Assembly: GCA_038206985.1 (NCBI GenBank)
Contig: JBBRAH010000006.1
Location: 33,633-97,632, forward strand
Direction: 5' to 3'
DNA: 64,000 nucleotides
Source of the DNA: CAXMST01 sp038206985
Lineage (GTDB): Bacteria; Actinomycetota; Thermoleophilia; Solirubrobacterales; 70-9
The notes beneath the pieces were generated by a model. It saw nothing but the letters and a program-made list of their open reading frames with translations. It searched no databases and was not told the origin of the DNA. Made by a program: the position numbers and the translations under genes. This document shows, piece by piece, positions 19,087 to 26,982 of the stretch (positions within the stretch are counted from its first letter, which is position 1; every line of letters begins with the position of its first letter).

Positions 19087-19620
19087 ATGAGCCGAATCGG
19101 TAACAAGCCACTTCAGATCCCAGACGGTGTCACCGTTGAGATCACCCCTGGCCTGGTCAAGGTCAAGGGCCCCAGGGGCGAGCTCCAGCAGGTCGTCTCC
19201 ACGGACATGACCGTGGAGCTCGACGATGGCGTGCTCACCGTCTCCCGGCCCACCGATCGCGGCCCGCACCGCGCCCTGCACGGGCTCACGCGGAGCCTGA
19301 TCGCGAACATGGTCGAGGGCGTCACCAACGGCTTCGAGAAGAAGCTCGAGATCCAGGGTGTCGGCTACCGGGCCAAGGCCACGGGCAACTCGCTCGAGCT
19401 CTCGCTCGGCTTCTCGCACCCGGTCAGCGTCGAGGCCCCGGAGGGCATCGAGTTCGACGTGCCGCAGTCGACCGAGGTGATCGTCAAGGGCATCGACAAG
19501 CAGATGGTCGGCGAGATCGCCGCCCGCATCCGCCGCCACCGGCCGCCGGAGCCGTACAAGGGCAAGGGCGTGCGCTACGCCGATGAGCAGGTCGTCCGCA
19601 AGGTCGGTAAGCGCGCCTAG
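19087..19620 (+). CDS. rplF: 50S ribosomal protein L6
   Basis: L6 (177 residues) lies near the factor-binding site. MSRIGNKPLQIPDGVTVEIT, LEIQGVGYRAKATGNSLELS, GFSHPV and PEPYKGKGVRYADEQVVRKV match the two-repeat fold at normal length. Confidence 0.98.
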   Translation: MSRIGNKPLQIPDGVTVEITPGLVKVKGPRGELQQVVSTDMTVELDDGVLTVSRPTDRGPHRALHGLTRSLIANMVEGVTNGFEKKLEIQGVGYRAKATGNSLELSLGFSHPVSVEAPEGIEFDVPQSTEVIVKGIDKQMVGEIAARIRRHRPPEPYKGKGVRYADEQVVRKVGKRA

Positions 19621-19651
19621 CGCCTGCTAGACAACGAGAGCGAGATTTCAG

Positions 19652-20005
19652 ATGGCAGTCAAGACAGCACACCAGAGAAGGTTCCGCCGCCGCCGCAGGG
19701 TGCGCGCGAAGATCCGCGGCAGCGCCGCGCGTCCGCGCCTGAGCATCTTCCGCTCCAACCGCGGGCTCTTCGCGCAGCTGATCGACGACGATGCCGGACA
19801 CACCCTGGCGCAGGTGCGCTGGACCGAGCCCGATCTACGTGAACTCGGTCCCGAGGAGCAGGCCAAGAAGGCCGGCGAGCTGCTGGCCGAGCGCGCCAAG
19901 GCGGCCGGTGTCGAGACCGTGATCTTCGACCGTGGTGGCTACCGCTTCCACGGCAACGTTGCCCGACTCGCCGAAGGCGCCCGCGAGGCCGGGCTGAAGT
20001 TCTGA
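19652..20005 (+). CDS. rplR: 50S ribosomal protein L18
   Basis: L18 (117 residues) binds 5S rRNA. The basic N-terminus RRFRRRRRVRAKIRGSAARP, then RLSIFRSNRGLFAQLIDDD and IFDRGGYRFHGNVARLAEGA are typical. Confidence 0.97.
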   Translation: MAVKTAHQRRFRRRRRVRAKIRGSAARPRLSIFRSNRGLFAQLIDDDAGHTLAQVRWTEPDLRELGPEEQAKKAGELLAERAKAAGVETVIFDRGGYRFHGNVARLAEGAREAGLKF

Positions 20006-20034
20006 GCGCGGCCCGAGAGTTTGAGAGGAATCCA

Positions 20035-20778
20035 ATGAGCATCGTCAGCTACGAAAAAATGAGCGCCCAGGGCCTTGACCTGCAGGAGCGGGTGATCGAG
20101 ATCAACCGCGTCGCCAAGGTCGTCAAGGGCGGTCGCCGCTTCTCCTTTACCGCGCTGGTCGCCGTCGGCGACGAGAAGAACGTGGTCGGGATCGGCTACG
20201 GCAAGGCGCGCGAGGTTCCCTTGGCGATCCAGAAGGCCGTCGAGAACGCTCGCAAGGACTTGATCAAGGTTCCCCAGTACGGGCAGACCCTTCCCCATTT
20301 CGTGATCGGCAACTTCGGCGCCGGCCACGTGGTGCTGCGCCCGGCTTCCGAAGGTACCGGTGTGATCGCCGGCGGCGGCGTGCGCGCCGTGCTCGAGCTG
20401 GCCGGCTACCGCGACGTGCTCACCAAGTCGATCGGCACCAACAACCCGATCAACCAGGTGAAGGCGACGATGGCCGGTCTCAAGGCCCTGCGCAAGCCGG
20501 AGGACGTCGCCGAACTACGCGGTCTCTCGGTCAACCAGGTGCTCGGCGTCAGGAAGAAGAAGGCCGCCGCGCCCGAGTCCGAGGGCGAGGGTGCCGAGGC
20601 TGCGGCCGTCACACCCGAGGCCGTCGCGACCGAGGAGCCCGCCGCGCCCGTGACCACGGCCACTGAGGAGTCGCTCGAGGCTCCTGCTCCCGAGGCAGCG
20701 GCCCCCGAGGCCACGCCGCCCCCCGAGGCCCCTGCTCCCGAGGCGCCGGCCGAGGAGGAGAAGACTTCCGATGGCTGA
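20035..20778 (+). CDS. rpsE: 30S ribosomal protein S5 with Ala/Pro/Glu tail
   Basis: S5 contributes to decoding accuracy. The double-stranded RNA-binding fold (QERVIEINRVAKVVKGGRRF, VGIGYGKAREVPLAIQKAVE) and the C-terminal domain (VLRPASEGTGVIAGGGVRAV, then GTNNPINQVKATMAGL) are intact up to about residue 176. About 70 extra residues follow (APESEGEGAEAAA..., EAPAPEAAAPEATPPPEAPA), very like the S3 tail. The gene overlaps rpmD by 8 nt. Confidence 0.96.
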   Translation: MSIVSYEKMSAQGLDLQERVIEINRVAKVVKGGRRFSFTALVAVGDEKNVVGIGYGKAREVPLAIQKAVENARKDLIKVPQYGQTLPHFVIGNFGAGHVVLRPASEGTGVIAGGGVRAVLELAGYRDVLTKSIGTNNPINQVKATMAGLKALRKPEDVAELRGLSVNQVLGVRKKKAAAPESEGEGAEAAAVTPEAVATEEPAAPVTTATEESLEAPAPEAAAPEATPPPEAPAPEAPAEEEKTSDG

Positions 20779-20953
20779 TCTGGTGATCAAGCAGGTCCGC
20801 AGCGCCAACGGCGCGAGTCCGCAGCAGCGCGAGAGCCTGCGCAGCTTGCGCCTGGGCCGGATCGGAAAGCAGACGGTCCGTACGGACACTCCTGAGCTGC
20901 ATGGGCTGCTGCGCAAGGTTTCCCACCTCGTCGAGATCGGGGAGAAGAGCTGA
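20771..20953 (+). CDS. rpmD: 50S ribosomal protein L30
   Basis: L30 (60 residues): LVIKQVRSANGASPQQRESL, RSLRLGRIGKQTVRTDTPEL, HGLLRKVSHLVEI. The stop overlaps rplO (TGATG). Confidence 0.95.
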   Translation: MADLVIKQVRSANGASPQQRESLRSLRLGRIGKQTVRTDTPELHGLLRKVSHLVEIGEKS

Positions 20954-21444
20954 TGGCACGCATCGAAGCTGAAGACGTCGGACTGGACACGATCAAGCCC
21001 AAGCCGGGCTCGACCAAGGACCGCAAGCGCCGCGGCCGCGGGCATGGCTCGGGCATGGGCAAGACCTCCGGCCGTGGCCACAAGGGCTACGGCTCCCGCG
21101 CCGGCAGCAAGCGCAAGGCCGGCTACGAGGGCGGTCAGAACCCGATCCATATGCGGATGCGCAAGCTGCGCGGCCCGAACAAGAAGATGTCGATGCCGTT
21201 CGAGCCGTTCCGGACGCACACGCAGCCGGTCAACGTCGCCACTCTCGAGGAGCGCTTTGACGCCGGGGCCGAGGTGACGCCCGAGACGCTCAAGGCCGCC
21301 GGGCTCGCCAAGGGCTCCGATCCGGTCAAGATCCTCGGCAGCGGAGATCTCTCGAAGAAGCTCACGGTGCGGGCCCACGCGTTCAGTGCCACGGCGCGCG
21401 AGAAGATCGAGGCCGCCGGTGGCACTGCCGAGCTGCTCGACTAG
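20953..21444 (+). CDS. rplO: 50S ribosomal protein L15
   Basis: L15 (163 residues) is a late assembly protein. GSTKDRKRRGRGHGSGMGKT, SGRGHKGYGSRAGSKRKAGY and GGQNPIHMRMRKLRGP are canonical, and the C-terminal domain (LTVRAHAFSATAREKIEAAG) is complete. A long nested hairpin region separates it from secY. Confidence 0.97.
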   Translation: MARIEAEDVGLDTIKPKPGSTKDRKRRGRGHGSGMGKTSGRGHKGYGSRAGSKRKAGYEGGQNPIHMRMRKLRGPNKKMSMPFEPFRTHTQPVNVATLEERFDAGAEVTPETLKAAGLAKGSDPVKILGSGDLSKKLTVRAHAFSATAREKIEAAGGTAELLD

Positions 21445-21456
21445 CTAGCTTTGGTG

Positions 21457-21620
21457 GATCAATGATCCCTCTTCCCGGCCCCACGGATGACGCGCCTGAC
21501 ACGGCGCTGGATCACCACCCGCCAGCACCGCACGTAGCTCCGCTACGCGCGGCACCGGCGTGCGGTGCCCAGCTTGGTCAGGCACGCCCCCGCGGGCCCG
21601 CTCATTCGGGATCAGTGATC
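21457..21620 (+). repeat. 164-nt nested inverted-repeat element between rplO and secY
   Basis: Four stems nest inside one another. The outer arms are GATCAATGATCCC (21457-21469) against GGGATCAGTGATC (21608-21620), pairing at 12 of 13 positions. Inside are GCCTGAC (21494-21500) with GTCAGGC (21577-21583), then GCACCGCACG (21525-21534) with CGTGCGGTGC (21559-21568), then GTAGC-TCC-GCTAC (21534-21546). The element fills the gap and ends 9 nt before the secY start. It may be a structured RNA leader for secY, a terminator, or a mobile palindromic element. Confidence 0.7.
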
Positions 21621-21629
21621 TAGCTCGCG

Positions 21630-22904
21630 ATGCTCGCAACGATCGCCAACGCCTTCACGGTTCCTGAGATCAGGAAAAAGCTCGCCTTCACGGCGGCGAT
21701 GCTCCTGTTGTACCGACTCGGCGCGTTCATCCCCGCGCCCGGCGTCGACCCCCAGGCGCTCGACGGGATCCAGGACAACTTCGCCTCCGGCGACATCCTC
21801 GGTTTCCTCAATCTGTTCAGCGGCGGTGCCCTGAGCCAGCTCTCGTTGTTCGCGCTGGGGATCATGCCCTACATCACGGCCTCGATCATCCTGCAGCTGA
21901 TGACCGTTGTCGTCCCCGCTCTGGAGAAGCTCCAGAAGGAGGGCGAGGTGGGCCAGCAGAAGATCACCCAGTACACGCGCTATTTGACCGTCGCCCTCGC
22001 GTTCGCGCAGTCGCTCGGCTACGTCTTTCTCTTCGACTCCTTCGGCGGCAGCGGCGAGAGCGTCGTCGAGGGTGGCGCCCTCACCTTCCCGCTGCTGATG
22101 ATGATCGTGATCTCGCTCACCGGCGGCTGCGTGCTGTTGATGTGGCTCGGTGAGCTGATCACCCAGCGCGGCATCGGCAACGGCATCTCGCTGATGATTT
22201 TCGCCTCGATCGTCTCGGGGCTGCCCGGCGGCCTGCAGGCCTGGTGGACCAACTCCGACCAGGTCTTCGTCGTGATGATGCCCTTCGTCGCGCTCGCCGT
22301 GATCGTCGGCATCGTCTATGTGCAGGAGGGTCAGCGCCGGATCCCGGTCCAGTACGCCAAGCGCCAGGTCGGGCGCCGGATGACCACCGGTGGCTCCACC
22401 TATCTGCCGCTGCGGGTCAACATGGCCGGCGTGATTCCGGTCATCTTCGCGGCTTCGATCATGGCCTTCCCCCCGACCATCGGCCAGTTGCTCAACACCC
22501 CGGTTGCGCTCGACTTCGCCTCCTTCTTCAGTCCCGACCGCTGGGCCTACATCGTCGGCGAGGTCTTCTTCATCATCATCTTCACCTACTTCTATACGGC
22601 CGTTACGTTCAACCCCGTCGATCAGGCCGACAACCTCAAGAAGTACGGCGGCTTCGTCCCCGGCGTGCGTCCCGGCCGGCCCACGGCCGAGTACCTGGAC
22701 CGGATCCTCTCCCGTCTGACCTTCGCCGGCGCCCTGTACCTCGGTGCCGTCGCGGCGCTGCCGACCATCCTGATTTCCCAGACGTCGGCCAACTTCTTCT
22801 TCGGCGGCACCTCGATCCTGATCGTCGTCGGTGTTGCGCTGGATACGGTCAAGCAACTCGAGGCCCAGCTCATGATGCGCAACTACGAGGGCTTCCTGAA
22901 GTAG
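21630..22904 (+). CDS. secY: Preprotein translocase subunit SecY
   Basis: SecY (424 residues) is the ten-helix channel of the Sec translocon. The N-terminus FTVPEIRKKLAFTAAMLLLY, helix-2/plug region (FSGGALSQLSLFALGIMPYI), MWLGELITQRGIGNGISLMI, and the cytosolic loop QYAKRQVGRRMTTGGSTYLP are canonical. Proline- and glycine-rich loops match those of gene starts in this family. It is separated from rplO by a hairpin element and followed by another, so it may be its own transcription unit. Confidence 0.98.
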   Translation: MLATIANAFTVPEIRKKLAFTAAMLLLYRLGAFIPAPGVDPQALDGIQDNFASGDILGFLNLFSGGALSQLSLFALGIMPYITASIILQLMTVVVPALEKLQKEGEVGQQKITQYTRYLTVALAFAQSLGYVFLFDSFGGSGESVVEGGALTFPLLMMIVISLTGGCVLLMWLGELITQRGIGNGISLMIFASIVSGLPGGLQAWWTNSDQVFVVMMPFVALAVIVGIVYVQEGQRRIPVQYAKRQVGRRMTTGGSTYLPLRVNMAGVIPVIFAASIMAFPPTIGQLLNTPVALDFASFFSPDRWAYIVGEVFFIIIFTYFYTAVTFNPVDQADNLKKYGGFVPGVRPGRPTAEYLDRILSRLTFAGALYLGAVAALPTILISQTSANFFFGGTSILIVVGVALDTVKQLEAQLMMRNYEGFLK

Positions 22905-23013
22905 CTGAGGCGCCCCCTGGACGCGCGGATGCCGGCGTCCCGCTTCGCTCACGGCCTCGCGGCCTCGTCGCTCAGCGGCTCCTTGGCCTCCACGCCCACG
23001 GAACGCCTCAGCT
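22903..23013 (+). repeat. Hairpin element after secY (bidirectional terminator candidate)
   Basis: A perfect 10-bp inverted repeat, AGCTGAGGCG (22903-22912) and CGCCTCAGCT (23004-23013), encloses a second stem GACGC (22920-22924) / GCGTC (22935-22939). The left arm overlaps the secY stop and the right arm overlaps the stop of the convergent DUF559-like gene, so it could end transcription from both sides. The inner GACGC-loop-GCGTC stem and the CCTCCACGCCC word recall the element after rplQ. Confidence 0.6.
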
Positions 23014-23754
23014 GACTTCAGCTGGGGGAGGGTCGGCGGGCCGATTCGCGCTGCTTTGTCTCGTGGCCAGGGTGGTTGCGATTCGGGCGATCAGCCATTC
23101 GCGGCGGTTGGTCAGTTGGTGCCAGGTGATGCGGAGGACCGTGATCTGTGCGGCTTCCAGGTCTGTGGATTTGGCGCGGTCGCGTTCGAAGGCGGAGGTG
23201 TCGCCGGCATGGTGGCGGCGACTGTCGAACTCGAGCGCCACCCCCTGCTCGGGCCAGCACAGGTCAACCTCGTAGCCGTGGACCGCGGCCCGCAGTTCGT
23301 CCAGGGCGGCTTCGAGGGCGTCGGGGGTGGCCCCCATGGCGAAGTCAAGGAGCGAGCGCGCCGGGAGCGTCAGGAGGATCGAGTCGATCGCACCCAGATC
23401 GGCGGCCCCCAGCCGGGCTTCGTGGGTGCGCAGGCCGGGACGGGCGCGGCGGCAGGTGGGACTGCTGACATCGATCGCGCGGCTCGACGGTTCCACCGCT
23501 CCCCACACCTCGAGCGCAGCGGCCGCCGACAATGCGGCGCCATCGCCGCAGGCGAGCACGGCTGCCAGCAGTTCACCCTCCCGCGAGATCCGGCTGTCGC
23601 CGAGGAGGTAGACGCCGCGGTGGACCCGGAAGAGCCGACCCTGGCGGACCCAGTCCGACGTCTTGCGCGTGCTGAAGCCGAAGTCGGCGAGCTGCCGGCT
23701 GCCCCAACCCCGAGGTTGCGCCCGGCGCCCCGCGGCCGGGGTGCCCGGGGCCAC
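23008..23754 (-). CDS. AbiEi-type N-terminal domain with DUF559/Vsr-like endonuclease-fold domain
   Basis: The 248-residue protein begins with a winged-helix-like AbiEi-type segment (WVRQGRLFRVHRGVYLLGDS) and ends with a DUF559 domain, a Vsr-like nuclease fold. YEVDLCWPEQGVALEFDS gives the D...E pattern, followed by FERDRAKSTDLEAAQITVLR and ITWHQL. Such proteins are abundant in actinobacteria, with no settled role. Nuclease activity is inferred from fold only. It converges on secY and is divergent from adk. A second, longer member lies at 47398-48396. Confidence 0.7.
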   Translation of the reverse strand: MAPGTPAAGRRAQPRGWGSRQLADFGFSTRKTSDWVRQGRLFRVHRGVYLLGDSRISREGELLAAVLACGDGAALSAAAALEVWGAVEPSSRAIDVSSPTCRRARPGLRTHEARLGAADLGAIDSILLTLPARSLLDFAMGATPDALEAALDELRAAVHGYEVDLCWPEQGVALEFDSRRHHAGDTSAFERDRAKSTDLEAAQITVLRITWHQLTNRREWLIARIATTLATRQSSANRPADPPPAEVS

Positions 23755-23801
23755 GGGAGCCTCGCGCGCAGAGCCGCAAACCCTCTAACCTGCCCGGACC
23801 T

Positions 23802-24476
23802 ATGTCCGAGCTGAACCTGATTCTCCTTGGCCCTCCCGGCTCCGGGAAGGGCACGCAGGGCGAGCGCCTGCAGGAGGATTTCCGCCTGCCGTACTACGCG
23901 ACCGGGGACATCCTCCGTGCCGCGGTCAAGAACGGCACCGAGCTTGGTGCAGTCGCCAAGGGCCATATGGACCAGGGCGGTCTGGTCCCCGATGAGGTGA
24001 TCATCGGCGTGATCGGGGAGCGGGTCGAGAGTCCCGAGGCCGCCGACGGCTTCATCCTCGACGGCTTCCCGCGGACGATCGGCCAGGCCGAGGCGCTCGG
24101 CTCCGAGATGGAGAAGCTGGGCCGCAAGATCACCGCCGTCGTCTTGATCGACACCGGTGACGAGGAGGTCCTGCGACGGCTCGGTGGCCGCCGCACCTGC
24201 GCCAAGAACGGGCACATCTTCCACGTCGACTTCGACCCGCCCAAGAACGAGGGCGTCTGCGACGTCTGCGGCGCCCGGCTGATAGTCCGCGATGACGACA
24301 AGCCCGAGGTGATCGCCAAGCGCCTTGACACCTACCACTCCCAGACGGAGCCGCTCGTCGCCTTCTACGAGGAAAAGGGACTGCTCAAGCGGGTCGACGG
24401 CTCGCAGGCTCCCGACGACGTGGGCGACCGGATCCGGGCGCTGCTCGCCACACTGCGGCTAGAAGAGGAACTCTGA
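23802..24476 (+). CDS. adk: Adenylate kinase
   Basis: Adenylate kinase (224 residues) converts ATP + AMP to 2 ADP. The P-loop is LGPPGSGKGTQGERL, the AMP-binding site YYATGDILRAAV, and DGFPRTIGQAEAL and DDKPEVIAKRL are conserved. The long LID carries cysteines (TCAKNGHIFH...GVCDVCG). One of the usual four zinc cysteines is replaced by Asn, so metal binding would need C/H/C/C. TAACCT at 23786-23791 could be its -10, leaving a leader of a few bases. It begins an adk-map unit. Confidence 0.97.
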   Translation: MSELNLILLGPPGSGKGTQGERLQEDFRLPYYATGDILRAAVKNGTELGAVAKGHMDQGGLVPDEVIIGVIGERVESPEAADGFILDGFPRTIGQAEALGSEMEKLGRKITAVVLIDTGDEEVLRRLGGRRTCAKNGHIFHVDFDPPKNEGVCDVCGARLIVRDDDKPEVIAKRLDTYHSQTEPLVAFYEEKGLLKRVDGSQAPDDVGDRIRALLATLRLEEEL

Positions 24477-24484
24477 ACTCCTCC

Positions 24485-25249
24485 ATGTATAGGGGGACGA
24501 TCATCAAGAAGCGGCCGCAGGAGATCGATCGGATGGCCACGGCCGGAGCGATCCTGGCCCGCTGTCACAGCATGCTGAAGAAGAGCGCGCGACCCGGGGT
24601 GAGCACCGGCAAGCTCGACGAGATCGCGGAGAAGTTCATCCGCTCGCAGGGCGCCGAGCCCGCCTTCAAGGGCTACCGTGGCTTTCCCGGCTCGATCTGC
24701 GCTTCGCCGAACTCGATGGTGGTGCACGGGATCCCCGGCAACTACGAGCTCAAGCGCGGCGATCTGCTCTCCGTCGACATTGGCGTCATCAAGGACGGCT
24801 GGGTTGCCGATGCGGCCCAGAGCTACGGCATCGGCCCGATCGGCGAGCCGGCCGCCAAGCTGCTGGCCGTAACGAAGGACTCACTCTTCTGCGGCATCGC
24901 CGAGGCCAGGGCCGGCAATCACCTCGGCGACATCTCGGCCGCGGTGCAGCGCCGCGTCGAAGCCGACGGCCTGCACGTGATCAAGAGCCTCGTCGGCCAC
25001 GGCATCGGCCGCGAGATGCACGAGGACCCGCAGATCCCTAACCACGGTGAGCCCGGTTCCGGGCCGCTGCTGGAGGAGGGGATGACTCTGGCGATCGAGC
25101 CGATGGTCAACATCGGCACCGACGAGATCCGCATGGGATCAGACCACTGGGCCGTGTACTCGGCGGACGGCTCACTGGCCGCCCACTTCGAGTTCACGGT
25201 GGCTGTGGGTGCAGAGGGTCCGCGGATCCTCACCCCCTGGCACGAGTAG
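24485..25249 (+). CDS. map: Methionine aminopeptidase, type I
   Basis: The enzyme (254 residues) removes N-terminal Met from new proteins. Metal ligands are seen at SVDIGVIKDGWVADAAQSY (two Asp), GHGIGREMHEDPQIPNHGEP (His), and EEGMTLAIEPMVNIG and FEFTVAV (two Glu). It follows adk after 8 nt, the standard spc-operon order, but infA does not follow. Confidence 0.97.
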   Translation: MYRGTIIKKRPQEIDRMATAGAILARCHSMLKKSARPGVSTGKLDEIAEKFIRSQGAEPAFKGYRGFPGSICASPNSMVVHGIPGNYELKRGDLLSVDIGVIKDGWVADAAQSYGIGPIGEPAAKLLAVTKDSLFCGIAEARAGNHLGDISAAVQRRVEADGLHVIKSLVGHGIGREMHEDPQIPNHGEPGSGPLLEEGMTLAIEPMVNIGTDEIRMGSDHWAVYSADGSLAAHFEFTVAVGAEGPRILTPWHE

Positions 25250-25266
25250 TACCCGCGCCCGGCCCC

Positions 25267-25413
25267 TCAGCCGTCGCCGTTGAGTTCGTCCTCGACGTCG
25301 CCGGCGGCGTCGTTGACGTCATCCTCGCCGCAACCGGCGAGCCCACCGCCGAAGGCGATTGCCCCCGCGGCGAGTACGGCTGCGGCTCGCTTCGTTGCCA
25401 TCTCTCCGAGCAT
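25267..25413 (-). CDS. Tiny lipoprotein, unknown
   Basis: A 48-residue reading on the minus strand has a positively charged start (ATKRAAAVLAAGAIAFGG), a lipobox LAGC with Cys28, and then a short acidic tail (GEDDVNDAAGDVEDELNGDG). GAGAGG lies 8 nt before the ATG at 25413. A second ATG at 25401 also fits. It resembles the many short entericidin-like or spacer lipoproteins of actinobacteria. It is convergent with map and divergent from the GH13 gene. Confidence 0.6.
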   Translation of the reverse strand: MLGEMATKRAAAVLAAGAIAFGGGLAGCGEDDVNDAAGDVEDELNGDG

Positions 25414-25487
25414 CTCGGGTACCTCTCAATCGTTGCTGTCTGAGAACTGTGTTCCCGTTGAGGCCGTGGCCAAACTCCATCCGCCGA

Positions 25488-25493
25488 TAGCCT
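25488..25493 (+). promoter_or_regulatory. Candidate -10 for the GH13/ABC operon
   Basis: TAGCCT (TAnnnT type) ends 6 nt before the ATG at 25500. The message would be leaderless, and no ribosome binding site is seen. No clear -35 is present. Confidence 0.4.
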
Positions 25494-25499
25494 GCGGCC

Positions 25500-26969
25500 A
25501 TGTCCGGCTGGTGGGAGAACGCGGTCATCTACGAGATCTATCCGCGCTCGTTTCAAGATTCGGACGGGGACGGGATCGGCGACCTCGCCGGGATCGAGAA
25601 GCGGCTCGACCACCTGGTCGAGCTCGGCGCCGACGGGCTCTGGCTGGCGCCGATCTATCGCTCGCCCCAGGCCGACTTCGGCTACGACGTCAGCGACCAC
25701 ACTTCGATCGCGCCCGAATACGGGACTGACGCGGAACTCGACTCGCTCCTCGAGGCGGCACACGGTCGCGGTCTGCGCGTCCTCATGGATCTGGTCGCAT
25801 CCCACACCTCCATCGAGCACCCCTGGTTCAGGGAGCATCCGGATCGCTACGTGCTGGCGGATCCGCGGGCGGACGGGGCGCTGCCGAACAACTGGGTCGC
25901 CTCCTTCGGTGGGCCGACCTGGAGCCGGGACGAGAACTCAGGACGCCTCTACCTGCACTCGTTCTTCGCTGAGCAGCCCGACCTCGACTGGCGCAACCCG
26001 GCGGTGCGGAAGGCGATGGGGGCGGTGGTCACTCACTGGCTCGAGCGCGGTGTGGATGGCTTCCGCATCGATGCGGTGGACCGGCTGATGAAGGACGAGC
26101 AACTCCGGGACGATCCCGCCTCCGAGGCCCCCTTCGAACTGCCGGTGCACCCGGACGGCCAGATGCTCGAGCTGATCCATTCCCGGGACGACCCCGGGAT
26201 CGGCACGGCGTTGGCGGCCCTGCGCGAGGCCGCGGGGGAGGCCCCCCTGGTCGGCGAGGTCTATCTGCCGGGCCCGCGGCTCGATCCCTATCTCGAGCAG
26301 CTCGATCTGGTCTTCTGTTTCGATCTGCTGCACGCGCCCTGGGAGGCCGACGCGCTCGCCGAGGTGCTCGAGGCGGCCGCGGGCCGCGAGCAGCTCGCCT
26401 GGGTGATCTCCAACCACGACTTCTCCCGCGCCGCGACGCGCTGGGGCGAGGCCAACGCACGAGCCGCGGCGATGCTGCTGCTCACCCTGCCCGGCTGTGC
26501 CTTCCTCTACCAGGGGGAGGAGATCGGCATGGTTGATGGGCCCGGGAGCGAGCCCCCGCTCGATCGGTTCGGGCGGGACGCCTTCCGCCATCCGATGCAG
26601 TGGGACGGGACAGCGGGCGGCGGCTTCAGCGAGGCCGTGCCCTGGCTACCGCTCGCGGACCCCGGGGTACGTAACGTCGGTGAGCAGCGCGACGATCCCG
26701 GCTCGATGCTCGCTCTGTACAGGGCGCTGATCGCGGCGCGCGGCGGGCTCGCCGGTCCCCTCACCGACGTGCGCGCGAACCGGGGGCTGCTCAGCTACCG
26801 CCGTGGCGAGCACCACAGGGTCGTTCTGAACACGGGCGAGGCGGGGCAATCGCTGGGGTCCGTGATCGACCTGGGCCGCGCCGAACCCGCGCTCGCCACG
26901 GGGGTCGAAGGACTCCGGGACGGGACGCTCGGGGCGGGCGATGGGGTGCTCCTGCGGACGAATGTCTGA
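25500..26969 (+). CDS. GH13 alpha-glucosidase
   Basis: This 489-residue enzyme is a GH13 family member of the oligo-1,6-glucosidase/alpha-glucosidase group. The start WWENAVIYEIYPRSFQDSDG with the calcium-loop DSDGDGIGDL is diagnostic. Catalytic residues are Asp in GVDGFRIDAVD (nucleophile), Glu in PLVGEVYLPG (acid/base) and Asp in WVISNHDFSR (stabiliser). There is no signal peptide, so it acts in the cytoplasm on imported alpha-glucosides. It is the first gene of a five-gene operon with a sugar importer. Confidence 0.92.
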   Translation: MSGWWENAVIYEIYPRSFQDSDGDGIGDLAGIEKRLDHLVELGADGLWLAPIYRSPQADFGYDVSDHTSIAPEYGTDAELDSLLEAAHGRGLRVLMDLVASHTSIEHPWFREHPDRYVLADPRADGALPNNWVASFGGPTWSRDENSGRLYLHSFFAEQPDLDWRNPAVRKAMGAVVTHWLERGVDGFRIDAVDRLMKDEQLRDDPASEAPFELPVHPDGQMLELIHSRDDPGIGTALAALREAAGEAPLVGEVYLPGPRLDPYLEQLDLVFCFDLLHAPWEADALAEVLEAAAGREQLAWVISNHDFSRAATRWGEANARAAAMLLLTLPGCAFLYQGEEIGMVDGPGSEPPLDRFGRDAFRHPMQWDGTAGGGFSEAVPWLPLADPGVRNVGEQRDDPGSMLALYRALIAARGGLAGPLTDVRANRGLLSYRRGEHHRVVLNTGEAGQSLGSVIDLGRAEPALATGVEGLRDGTLGAGDGVLLRTNV

Positions 26970-26982
26970 ATTCCGGGGATCC

